Origin: Candidatus Aminicenantota bacterium
GTDB taxonomy: Bacteria; Acidobacteriota; Aminicenantia; Aminicenantales; JAFGBC01
Direction: 5' to 3'
DNA: 8,183 nt
NCBI GenBank assembly: GCA_016933355.1
Contig: JAFGBC010000053.1
Location: 1 to 8,183, forward strand
Shown here: positions 1-5,561 of the stretch, piece after piece
How positions within the stretch are numbered: the stretch's first letter is position 1
Layout: every line of letters begins with the position of its first letter
Notes under the pieces: model-generated
Database searches by the model: none
What the model was told of the DNA's origin: nothing
What the model saw: the letters and a program-made list of their open reading frames with translations, nothing else
Program-made: the position numbers and the translations under genes

Positions 1-869
1 CTCGACAGGAAGCGCCCCAGGACGGCGTCGACGAGGCGAGCCGGGACGAGGCGATAGTACGGGACCGTGCCCGAAAAAACGCCGGCGCCGTAGCGGGCTT
101 TGGGCCGGCGGGCCTCCATGATTCTCAGGACGACGGCCGCAACGCGCTCGGGCGGGGCGTTCCATCGTCCGTAGACGCGGCGCATCGCGCTCCAGCCCCT
201 GTCCATCATCCGCGCGTAGACACCCCCGACGGCGGCCGGCCGCATCCGTCGGGAAGCGAGCGTCGCCTTCTCGCCCTTGGCCCAGATCGGCGTCCTGATC
301 AGGCTCGCCTCGATCAGGCTGACCGGGACGCGCCAAGGCCGGAGCTCGACGCGCAGGACGTCGCAGACGGCTTCGAGGGCGTGCTCGGCCGCCATGTACC
401 CTCCCATCAAGGGCAAGGGCATGCGTCCGCTGAGCGAGCCGACGACGACGATTCGCCCCCTCCGCTTGCGGAGCGCGGGCAGGAACGCCTTGATAACGAC
501 GAGATGGCCGATCAGGTTGACTTCGAGCTGACGCCGGACGGCGTCGGTCGCGGTGAACTCGAGGGGTCCGACGGCGGCCATGATCCCCGCGTTGCTGACC
601 AGGGCGTCCAGCCCGGCCTCGCGTCCGAGCGAAGCCCTTATCTCGGCGGCGGTCGCCGCAACGCGGGCGGGTTGCGTCACGTCCAGGATGACGGGCGTCA
701 GCCGGGAGGACGCTTCCCGCCCCAGGTCCGCGGCCGCTTTCCGGGTCCGGACGCCCGCGAAGACCCGCCAGCCGGCCCTATCCAGAGCGAGCGCCGTCGC
801 GCGGCCGATGCCGCTCGACGCGCCCGTGATCATGGCGGTCCGCCGCGGGCCTCCGCCCGCCGCGTCCAT
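1..869 (-). CDS. Short-chain dehydrogenase/reductase (SDR), C-terminus cut by window edge
   Basis: Classical SDR Rossmann-fold oxidoreductase, expected to be cytoplasmic and NAD(P)-dependent; substrate unknown. 289 codons are visible and the stop lies beyond position 1, so near full length for the roughly 280-300 residue members. Seen: cofactor loop TGASSGIG at residues 15-22, SNAG at 92-95 (variant of NNAG), tetrad Asn in VNLIGH at N118, catalytic Ser S145 and Tyr Y158, spaced 13 residues as usual. Odd: the Lys of YxxxK is replaced by Glu (Y158-M-A-A-E162), while the following ALEA and the LRVELRPW stretch are typical of the family, so the alignment is secure. The start ATG at 869 follows a purine-rich GGGAGAGGG about 9 bases upstream; a second Met at residue 13 lies too close to the glycine loop to be preferred. 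It begins 33 bases after the prolyl oligopeptidase stop, so probably the last or a later gene of that transcript. Family is secure; activity is uncertain because of the missing Lys. Confidence 0.9.
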   Translation of the reverse strand, partial: MDAAGGGPRRTAMITGASSGIGRATALALDRAGWRVFAGVRTRKAAADLGREASSRLTPVILDVTQPARVAATAAEIRASLGREAGLDALVSNAGIMAAVGPLEFTATDAVRRQLEVNLIGHLVVIKAFLPALRKRRGRIVVVGSLSGRMPLPLMGGYMAAEHALEAVCDVLRVELRPWRVPVSLIEASLIRTPIWAKGEKATLASRRMRPAAVGGVYARMMDRGWSAMRRVYGRWNAPPERVAAVVLRIMEARRPKARYGAGVFSGTVPYYRLVPARLVDAVLGRFLS

Positions 870-877
870 CAAGCGCC

Positions 878-902
878 GCCCTCTCCCCTCCGGCCCTCTC
901 CC
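878..902 (-). repeat. 10-base direct repeat in the gap before the SDR gene
   Basis: On the minus strand the sequence GGGAGAGGGC occurs twice, at 893-902 and 878-887, 15 bases apart, immediately after the prolyl oligopeptidase stop. The copy nearer the SDR start resembles a Shine-Dalgarno sequence and probably serves it; the other may be a chance duplication. Confidence 0.5.
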
Positions 903-3020
903 TCAGCGGACGTCGACGCCGAGGTAGCGGAACATGAACGCGAACTCGTCGGCCGCCTCATCGATCGCTTTCTTGGTGCTCGACGAGCCGTGCCCGGACC
1001 GCGTCTCGATCCGGATCAAGACCGGGTTGCGGCCCGCGTCGGCCGCCTGGAGGGCGGCGATGAACTTGAAGGAATGGGCCGGCACGACGCGGTCGTCGTG
1101 GTCGGCCGTCGTCACCAGGGTCGCCGGATAGGACACGCCGTCCTTGATGGCGTGGAGGGGCGAGTAGGCGTACAGATTCCGGAAATGCTCTTCGCTGTCG
1201 CTCGAGCCGTACTCGACGGCCCAGCCCCAGCCGACCGTGAACTTGTGGTAGCGGAGCATATCCATGACGCCGACCGCGGGCAGCGCGACCTTGAACAGGT
1301 CGGGCCGCTGGGTCATGGCCGCCCCGACCAGGAGCCCGCCGTTCGACCCGCCCGAGATGGCGATCTTGTCCGGCGCCGTGTACTTCTCGGCGATGAGATA
1401 CTCGGCCGCGGCGATGAAGTCGTAGAAGACGTTCTGCTTGTTGAGGAGCATCCCCGCCTTGTGCCAGGTCTCCCCGTACTCCCCGCCGCCCCGCAGGTTG
1501 GGGAGGGCGAAGACGCAGCCGTTCTCGAGGAGGACGATCCGGACCGGGCTGAAGGACGGAACCTCGCTGATGTTGAACCCGCCGTAGCCGGTCAGGAAGA
1601 CGGGGTTGCGCCCGTCCTGAACGAGGCCTTTTTTGAAGACGAGGAACATCGGCACGCGCGTCCCGTCCTTGCTCGCGTAGAAGACCTGGCGGGCCTCGTA
1701 GTCCTCGGGGTTGAACTTGACCTCGGTCTTGCGGAAGAGCTCCGACGTCCCGGAGGCGATGTCGTACTTGTAGATCGAGGGCGGGAAGGTGAACGAGGTG
1801 AACGTATAGAACAGGGTCGTCTCGGCCCGCTTCCCGTAGAATCCGCCGGCCGTCCCGAGCGCCGGCAGCGCGATCTCGCGGACGGGCGCGCCGTCCAGGG
1901 TGTGCTCGAAGATTTTGGTGTTGGCGTCCTTGAGGTAGCTGCAGAACAGCCGCCCTCCGGCCGCGTTCGCGCCGCGCAAGACGTCGGCCTGCTCGGGGAT
2001 GACGTCGACCCAGCCCGCCTTATCGGGGCGCTTGGGATCGACGCGGACGACGCGGTAGTTCGGCGCGTCGACGTTCGTATAGACGAGGACCGCCTCGCCG
2101 ACGGCGTCGATGACGCCGCTGTCGTTGGCGAAGCCCGGGACGAGCGTCTTGAAGGACGCGTCCTTGGCCTTGAGGTCGCGCCAGCGCAGCTCGTTCCCGG
2201 ACGTCCCCTCCGAGATGGTCAGGAACAAGAAGCGCTCGTCCTCGGTGATATCGACGCCGACGTAGCGGAGGGGGTGCTCGCGGTCCTCGAAGACAAGCGC
2301 GTCGTTCTCCTGGGGATCGCCCAGCTTGTGGAAGAAAATCTTCTGGAACTCGTTGCGGGCGGTCAGCTCCTGACCGGCCGCCGGCGCGTCGTAGCCGCTG
2401 TAGAAAAAGCCGTCGCCGCGCCAAGCCGCCCCCGAAAACTTGACCCAGCGGATGCGGTCGGGGAGCTCGGCCTTGGTCGCGATCTCCATGACCCGGATCT
2501 CGGACCAGTCGGAGCCGGCCTCGGAGCGCGAAACGGCCATGTAGCGGTCGTCGTTGGAGGCGCCGACGAGCCCGACCCGGATCGTGCCGTCCGGCGAGAG
2601 CAGGTTGGGGTCGATGAAGACCTCGGGCGTCCCCTCCAGCCCCTTCTGGACGTAGATCACGGACTGGTTCTGGAGGCCGTCGTTCTTATAGAAGAAGTAG
2701 TAATCCCCGACCCGCTGCGGCGAAGAGTAGCGCGGATAGTCGTAGATCTCGGTCAGCCGTTGCCGGAGCTTTTCGCGGAAGGGGATCTTCTCCAGCTCGG
2801 CGAAGGTCACGGCGTTCTGGGCCTCGACCCAGGCCTTGACCTCGTCGGCGTTGTCGTCCTCAAGCCAGCGGTAGGGGTCGGCGACCTTGGTCCCGAAATA
2901 GTCGTCGACCTGGTCGGCCTTGCGGGTGGCCGGATAGTCGGGCCCGGCCGGCGCCGTGCCGCAGGCGGCCAGGACGAAGGCGGCCGCGATCAGAGCGAGT
3001 CCCAGGGTTTTTTTCAGCAT
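903..3020 (-). CDS. Prolyl oligopeptidase family serine peptidase (S9A), lipoprotein
   Basis: Serine peptidase expected to cleave short peptides after proline (EC 3.4.21.26 type). 705 residues, the usual size. An N-terminal lipoprotein signal (K3, K4, hydrophobic 6-17, lipobox L17-A-A-C20, Gly at +2) suggests lipid anchoring outside the cytoplasm, probably in the outer membrane. The mature protein starts with the family's N-terminal segment (FGTKVADPYRWLEDDN), followed by a propeller region and a C-terminal alpha/beta hydrolase. Visible: GYGGF with Y479 (oxyanion Tyr of porcine enzyme), LRGGGEYGE, nucleophile S559 in GGSNGG, D642 and R644 in DHDDRVVP, and H677 in SGHGSSS, a complete triad. 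The frame is open up to 3179, but the start at 3020 is chosen because GGAGG lies 5 bases upstream and the lipoprotein signal begins there. It lies 65 bases after the UroD-like gene and 33 before the SDR gene, same strand. Family assignment is very secure; exact substrate preference is inferred. Confidence 0.96.
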   Translation of the reverse strand: MLKKTLGLALIAAAFVLAACGTAPAGPDYPATRKADQVDDYFGTKVADPYRWLEDDNADEVKAWVEAQNAVTFAELEKIPFREKLRQRLTEIYDYPRYSSPQRVGDYYFFYKNDGLQNQSVIYVQKGLEGTPEVFIDPNLLSPDGTIRVGLVGASNDDRYMAVSRSEAGSDWSEIRVMEIATKAELPDRIRWVKFSGAAWRGDGFFYSGYDAPAAGQELTARNEFQKIFFHKLGDPQENDALVFEDREHPLRYVGVDITEDERFLFLTISEGTSGNELRWRDLKAKDASFKTLVPGFANDSGVIDAVGEAVLVYTNVDAPNYRVVRVDPKRPDKAGWVDVIPEQADVLRGANAAGGRLFCSYLKDANTKIFEHTLDGAPVREIALPALGTAGGFYGKRAETTLFYTFTSFTFPPSIYKYDIASGTSELFRKTEVKFNPEDYEARQVFYASKDGTRVPMFLVFKKGLVQDGRNPVFLTGYGGFNISEVPSFSPVRIVLLENGCVFALPNLRGGGEYGETWHKAGMLLNKQNVFYDFIAAAEYLIAEKYTAPDKIAISGGSNGGLLVGAAMTQRPDLFKVALPAVGVMDMLRYHKFTVGWGWAVEYGSSDSEEHFRNLYAYSPLHAIKDGVSYPATLVTTADHDDRVVPAHSFKFIAALQAADAGRNPVLIRIETRSGHGSSSTKKAIDEAADEFAFMFRYLGVDVR

Positions 3021-3025
3021 GAGAA

Positions 3026-3030
3026 CCTCC
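3026..3030 (-). promoter_or_regulatory. Shine-Dalgarno site fixing the oligopeptidase start
   Basis: GGAGG on the minus strand ends 5 bases before the ATG at 3020. It is the strongest ribosome binding site in the window and selects this start over upstream in-frame Met codons that would add a charged, non-signal extension. Confidence 0.8.
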
Positions 3031-3060
3031 AGCATCGATAAAGGGATCATGAGAGGATTT

Positions 3061-3089
3061 GTTCTACCACAAGACCGGCCGGGAATCAA
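3061..3089 (-). promoter_or_regulatory. Possible internal promoter before the oligopeptidase gene
   Basis: On the minus strand TTGATT (3084-3089), a 17-base spacer and TAGAAC (3061-3066) match the sigma-70 consensus at 4 of 6 bases each. The -35 overlaps the stop codon of the UroD-like gene. Transcription would start near 3054 and give a leader of about 34 bases containing the GGAGG site. A weak match by itself; the gene may also be read from the upstream promoter. Confidence 0.3.
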
Positions 3090-4120
3090 ATGGAAGCCGC
3101 TCGGGCCCCGTCGATCTCGCGCCAGGTCCGGAAGACGGCCTCGACGTTCTCGGGGCGGGCGCCCGCGCCGAACTCGCATTGGCCGATGAGTCCGCCGCCC
3201 GCCTCGAGCTTGGCGTGGACGTCGCGCACGGCCCGGACGACCTCGTCAGGCGGCGCGAAGGCGAGGAGATGCTGGCGGTCGATCTCTCCCCAGAAGGTGA
3301 TCCGGCCCCGCGCCGTCGCGGCCAGCCGGTCGAGCCCCATGCAGAAGATCTGGGCGTTTACGGCGCTGACGCCGATCTCGATCATATCGGGGATAATGTC
3401 GGCGATGTGGCCGTCGGAATGGAAGAAGACGTGTTTTCCGGCCCGGCGAGCGATCTCGGCGTACTCCCGGTAGAGGGGCTTAAAGACTTCGCGCCAGAGC
3501 GCGGGCCGGACGAGGAGCGAGGACTGGCCGCCCCAGTCGTCCATGAGACACAGGGCGTCCACCGCCGTCTCCGCCCAGGCCTCGGCTTCGGCGCGGTAGA
3601 AGGCATGGACGCGGCGCAAAAGCTCGAAGAACTCCGGCCGGCGCTCGGCCAGGTCCATATAGAGGGTTTCCGTCGTGCGCAGGAACTGGAGGCGCTCGAA
3701 GGGCCGAAGCCAAACGCCGGCCAGGACGAAGCGGTCCTCGCCCCGGCAGAAAGCGTCGATCCCCGCCCGGTCCAGGTCGTGATAATAGTCGGGCGTCCGC
3801 AGCTTGCCGAGGTCGTCCCAGTCCGCGATGAGCGGCGTGTGGACCTGGCCCATGACGCCGCTCTGGGCGTTCGTGAAGATGCAGCCCCATTCGTCCCTGA
3901 AGACGCCCACCCGGTAGCGTTCGGGCGGGTCGGGCAGGAACCCGGACCGGGTCAGGCAGGGGGCGCTCACGATGTCGTCGGGATAGGTTTCGCGGATCCG
4001 GCTCAACTCGGCCGGATAACGCTCTTCGGCCCAGGGGAGCGACCAGAGCTGAACCGGCACGCGCGGCGGCCGGTCGAACTCGACCGCCTTGCGGACGAGA
4101 TCGCGCGGGGTCGCCATCAT
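3086..4120 (-). CDS. Uroporphyrinogen decarboxylase family protein (PF01208-like, not HemE)
   Basis: 344-residue TIM-barrel protein of the UroD/MtaA/CmuA superfamily, whose characterised members are heme-pathway decarboxylases or corrinoid-linked methyltransferases. It lacks the N-terminal Arg-rich active-site segment of true HemE, so a role in heme synthesis is unlikely. Seen: N-terminal RDLVRKAVEFDRPPRVPVQ typical of the family, DEWGC at about residue 78, and a late barrel segment VFFHSDGHIADIIPDMIEIGVSAVN. There H234-S-D236-G stands where zinc-dependent methyltransferases such as MtaA have His-x-Cys-Gly; C315 in IGQCEFG sits near the position of the third ligand. A His/Asp/Cys site is therefore possible. 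ATG at 4120 and at 4117 are both usable; AGAGG lies 5 or 8 bases upstream. First gene of the leftward cluster, with a strong promoter only about 10 bases before it. No corrinoid protein or activase gene is visible here, so methyl transfer is unproven; substrate unknown. Confidence 0.88.
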   Translation of the reverse strand: MMATPRDLVRKAVEFDRPPRVPVQLWSLPWAEERYPAELSRIRETYPDDIVSAPCLTRSGFLPDPPERYRVGVFRDEWGCIFTNAQSGVMGQVHTPLIADWDDLGKLRTPDYYHDLDRAGIDAFCRGEDRFVLAGVWLRPFERLQFLRTTETLYMDLAERRPEFFELLRRVHAFYRAEAEAWAETAVDALCLMDDWGGQSSLLVRPALWREVFKPLYREYAEIARRAGKHVFFHSDGHIADIIPDMIEIGVSAVNAQIFCMGLDRLAATARGRITFWGEIDRQHLLAFAPPDEVVRAVRDVHAKLEAGGGLIGQCEFGAGARPENVEAVFRTWREIDGARAASI

Positions 4121-4136
4121 CTGGGCCTCTGGCTTC

Positions 4137-4165
4137 CATATAGCCGAGAAGCGGGCTTATGTCAA
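4137..4165 (-). promoter_or_regulatory. Strong sigma-70 type promoter for the UroD-like gene
   Basis: On the minus strand a perfect TTGACA (4160-4165) is followed by a 17-base spacer and TATATG (4137-4142, 4 of 6). The expected transcription start near 4130 leaves a leader of only about 10 bases, which still includes the AGAGG ribosome binding site. Best -35 match in the window. Confidence 0.65.
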
Positions 4166-4239
4166 ACGCCCCGTCAACAGGCGGTTCCACGCTGGACAAG
4201 GAAAACGGAAGGAAAGCGAGGCGGATGCCGGCGACATGA

Positions 4240-4267
4240 GTGACGGTGCGGCGTATTCCGGTATAAT
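4240..4267 (+). promoter_or_regulatory. Promoter for the GNAT-DUF2156 operon, probably leaderless
   Basis: A perfect -10 TATAAT at 4262-4267 is preceded, after 16 bases, by GTGACG at 4240-4245 (4 of 6 to TTGACA). The expected start is about 4273-4276, at the ATG itself (4276). No Shine-Dalgarno sequence is present before that ATG, which fits a leaderless transcript. Confidence 0.6.
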
Positions 4268-4273
4268 AGCCGC
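4248..4273. promoter_or_regulatory. Inverted repeat across the -10 and start site: candidate operator
   Basis: GCGGCGTATT (4248-4257) and AATAGCCGC (4265-4273) are reverse complements over 9 bases if one G is bulged in the left arm, with a 7-base centre. The repeat covers the -10 box and the predicted transcription start of the GNAT gene, so a bound repressor would block it. Function is inferred from position only. Confidence 0.35.
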
Positions 4274-4275
4274 TC

Positions 4276-4686
4276 ATGTTGATACGCCGCGCGGTCGCGA
4301 GGGACCGGCCGGCCGTCCGACGGCTGGCCGAGCGCCTGAACCTGGACTATCCGGGAATGGACGCCGATCCGTTCTGGGTCGTCGAGGAGGACGGCGTGAT
4401 CGTCGCGGTCTGCGGCCTGAAAACCCACCCCGACGGCCGCGAGGTCTGCGCCGTCGGCGTCGCCGAGTCCTTCCGCGGCCGCGGCGCAGCCAAGGCCGTC
4501 GTCGGCAGGGCTCTGGAGGAGACGCCGGGCGACGTCTATCTGGCGACGGTCCGGACCGAGGTCTTCGCCTCGCTCGGCTTCGTCCCGGCCGATCCCGTCC
4601 CCGCGTCGCTCGCGGCCCGGCCCGACGGCTGGTGCGAGGGCTGCTCCCGCGAGCGCTGCCGCGTCCTGGTCCGGAGGGGCGGATGA
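4276..4686 (+). CDS. GNAT family N-acetyltransferase with C-terminal Cys cluster
   Basis: 136-residue cytoplasmic GNAT-fold enzyme expected to move an acetyl group from acetyl-CoA to an unknown amine. Seen: first strand MLIRRAVARDRPAVRRLAERL (residues 1-21), a middle WVVEEDGVIVAVCGL beta hairpin (34-48), strand and acetyl-CoA pyrophosphate loop VGVAESFRGRGAA with R67-x-x-G70-x-A72, and the late VFASLGF motif (96-102) common to the family. The C-terminus carries C120-x2-C123-x4-C128, an arrangement that could bind metal or form disulfides. The ATG at 4276 lies directly at the predicted transcription start and no ribosome binding site precedes it. The stop overlaps the next start as ATGA (4683-4686), so translation of the two genes is probably coupled. 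Size and motifs recall the N-acetylglutamate-synthase-like single-domain GNATs, but nothing here fixes the substrate. Confidence 0.88.
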   Translation: MLIRRAVARDRPAVRRLAERLNLDYPGMDADPFWVVEEDGVIVAVCGLKTHPDGREVCAVGVAESFRGRGAAKAVVGRALEETPGDVYLATVRTEVFASLGFVPADPVPASLAARPDGWCEGCSRERCRVLVRRGG

Positions 4687-5552
4687 GCGTGCCCGACTTC
4701 CCCTCCCTCAAGCCGCTCGGGCTCGAGGACCGGGCGCTCGTCGACGATTCTCTGACCCGGTTTCCGCCTCAAGTCTGCGAGCTCAACTTCGCCAACCTCT
4801 TCATCTGGAGGTCCATCGAGAGGCCCCGGCTGACTTTTAACCACGGCCATCTCTGCATTCTCGTCGAGCCGCCGGGCCAAGCGCCCTTCGTCCTTCCGCC
4901 CGTCGGCCCGGGCCCCTTCGCCGATGTCTTCGAGGCGGCCCTGACGCTCGCGCCGCGCCTGAGCCGGGTCCCCGACTCGATGCTCGGGAGCCTCGGTCCG
5001 GGCTTCCGGACGGAGCCCGACCCCGACAACTCCGATTACGTCTACAAGCGCTCCGACCTGGCCGACCTCAAGGGGAAAAAATACGACGGCAAGCGGAACC
5101 GGATCCGCAAGTTCGAGGGGGAGCACGCCTACCGCCCCGTCGGGATCGGCCCCGGCTACCTGGTCAAGTGCCGATGCCTCCTCGACGAGTGGCTCGAAGC
5201 CAAAGAGGACGACGGCTGGAACCTCGAGGCCCAGCAGAGAGTCGTTACCGAAGCCCTGCTCCATTTCCGCGAGCTCGGCCTCAAGGGCATCGGAATCGAA
5301 GTCGAAGGTCGGCTGGCCGCGTTCGCGATCGGGAGCCTGCTCAACCCGGAGACCGCCTTGTGCATGATCGAGGTCGTCAACCCCGCTTTCGACGGCCTGG
5401 CCCAGCTCGTCAACCGCGAGTTCGCCCGGAACGCCTGGCCCGGCGTATCCTTCATCAACCGCGAGCAGGACATGGGGATCGAGGGGCTGCGGCGGGCCAA
5501 GCGGTCCTATTACCCCGACCATCTCGTCCCCAAGTACAACGTTTCGAAATAG
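4683..5552 (+). CDS. DUF2156 protein (phosphatidylglycerol lysyltransferase C-terminal-like)
   Basis: 289-residue protein of the DUF2156/LPG_synthase_C family (PF09924), built from a double GNAT-like fold and related to the soluble aminoacyl-transfer domain of MprF. Seen: the early ELNFANLFIW motif (residues 33-42), the basic KGKKYDGKRNRIRKFE segment at 130-145, LEAQQRVVTEALLHFRELGLKGIGIEVEGRLAAFAIG in the second half, and the C-terminal FINREQDMGIEGLRRAKRSYYPDHLVPKY signature. There are no membrane segments, so it is a stand-alone soluble member, without the flippase part of MprF. The ATG overlaps the GNAT stop by four bases; an upstream open frame to 4089 is only read-through over the GNAT gene in another frame. 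The pairing of two GNAT-fold transferases in one unit suggests a shared acyl- or aminoacyl-transfer task, which is inference. The exact acceptor of this subfamily is not known to me. Confidence 0.9.
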   Translation: MSVPDFPSLKPLGLEDRALVDDSLTRFPPQVCELNFANLFIWRSIERPRLTFNHGHLCILVEPPGQAPFVLPPVGPGPFADVFEAALTLAPRLSRVPDSMLGSLGPGFRTEPDPDNSDYVYKRSDLADLKGKKYDGKRNRIRKFEGEHAYRPVGIGPGYLVKCRCLLDEWLEAKEDDGWNLEAQQRVVTEALLHFRELGLKGIGIEVEGRLAAFAIGSLLNPETALCMIEVVNPAFDGLAQLVNREFARNAWPGVSFINREQDMGIEGLRRAKRSYYPDHLVPKYNVSK

Positions 5553-5561
5553 GCTCAGCCG

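Noticed and set aside
381..3041. 886-codon open frame on + antisense to the peptidase and SDR genes
   Set aside because: Composition is Arg/Gly/Asp/Glu/Val-rich with no domain pattern, as expected for the complement of GC-rich codons. The minus strand holds unmistakable catalytic motifs of two families.
3059..4243. 394-codon open frame on + opposite the UroD-like gene
   Set aside because: Low-complexity shadow with no motif; the opposite strand encodes a recognisable family with a promoter and ribosome binding site.
4536..5522. 328-codon open frame on - opposite GNAT and DUF2156
   Set aside because: Shadow frame; the + strand has the ATGA-coupled genes with family signatures through to the stop.
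5553..5561. Terminator between the convergent DUF2156 and FAD genes
   Set aside because: Only 9 bases separate the stops and no hairpin with a T-run is seen around them.
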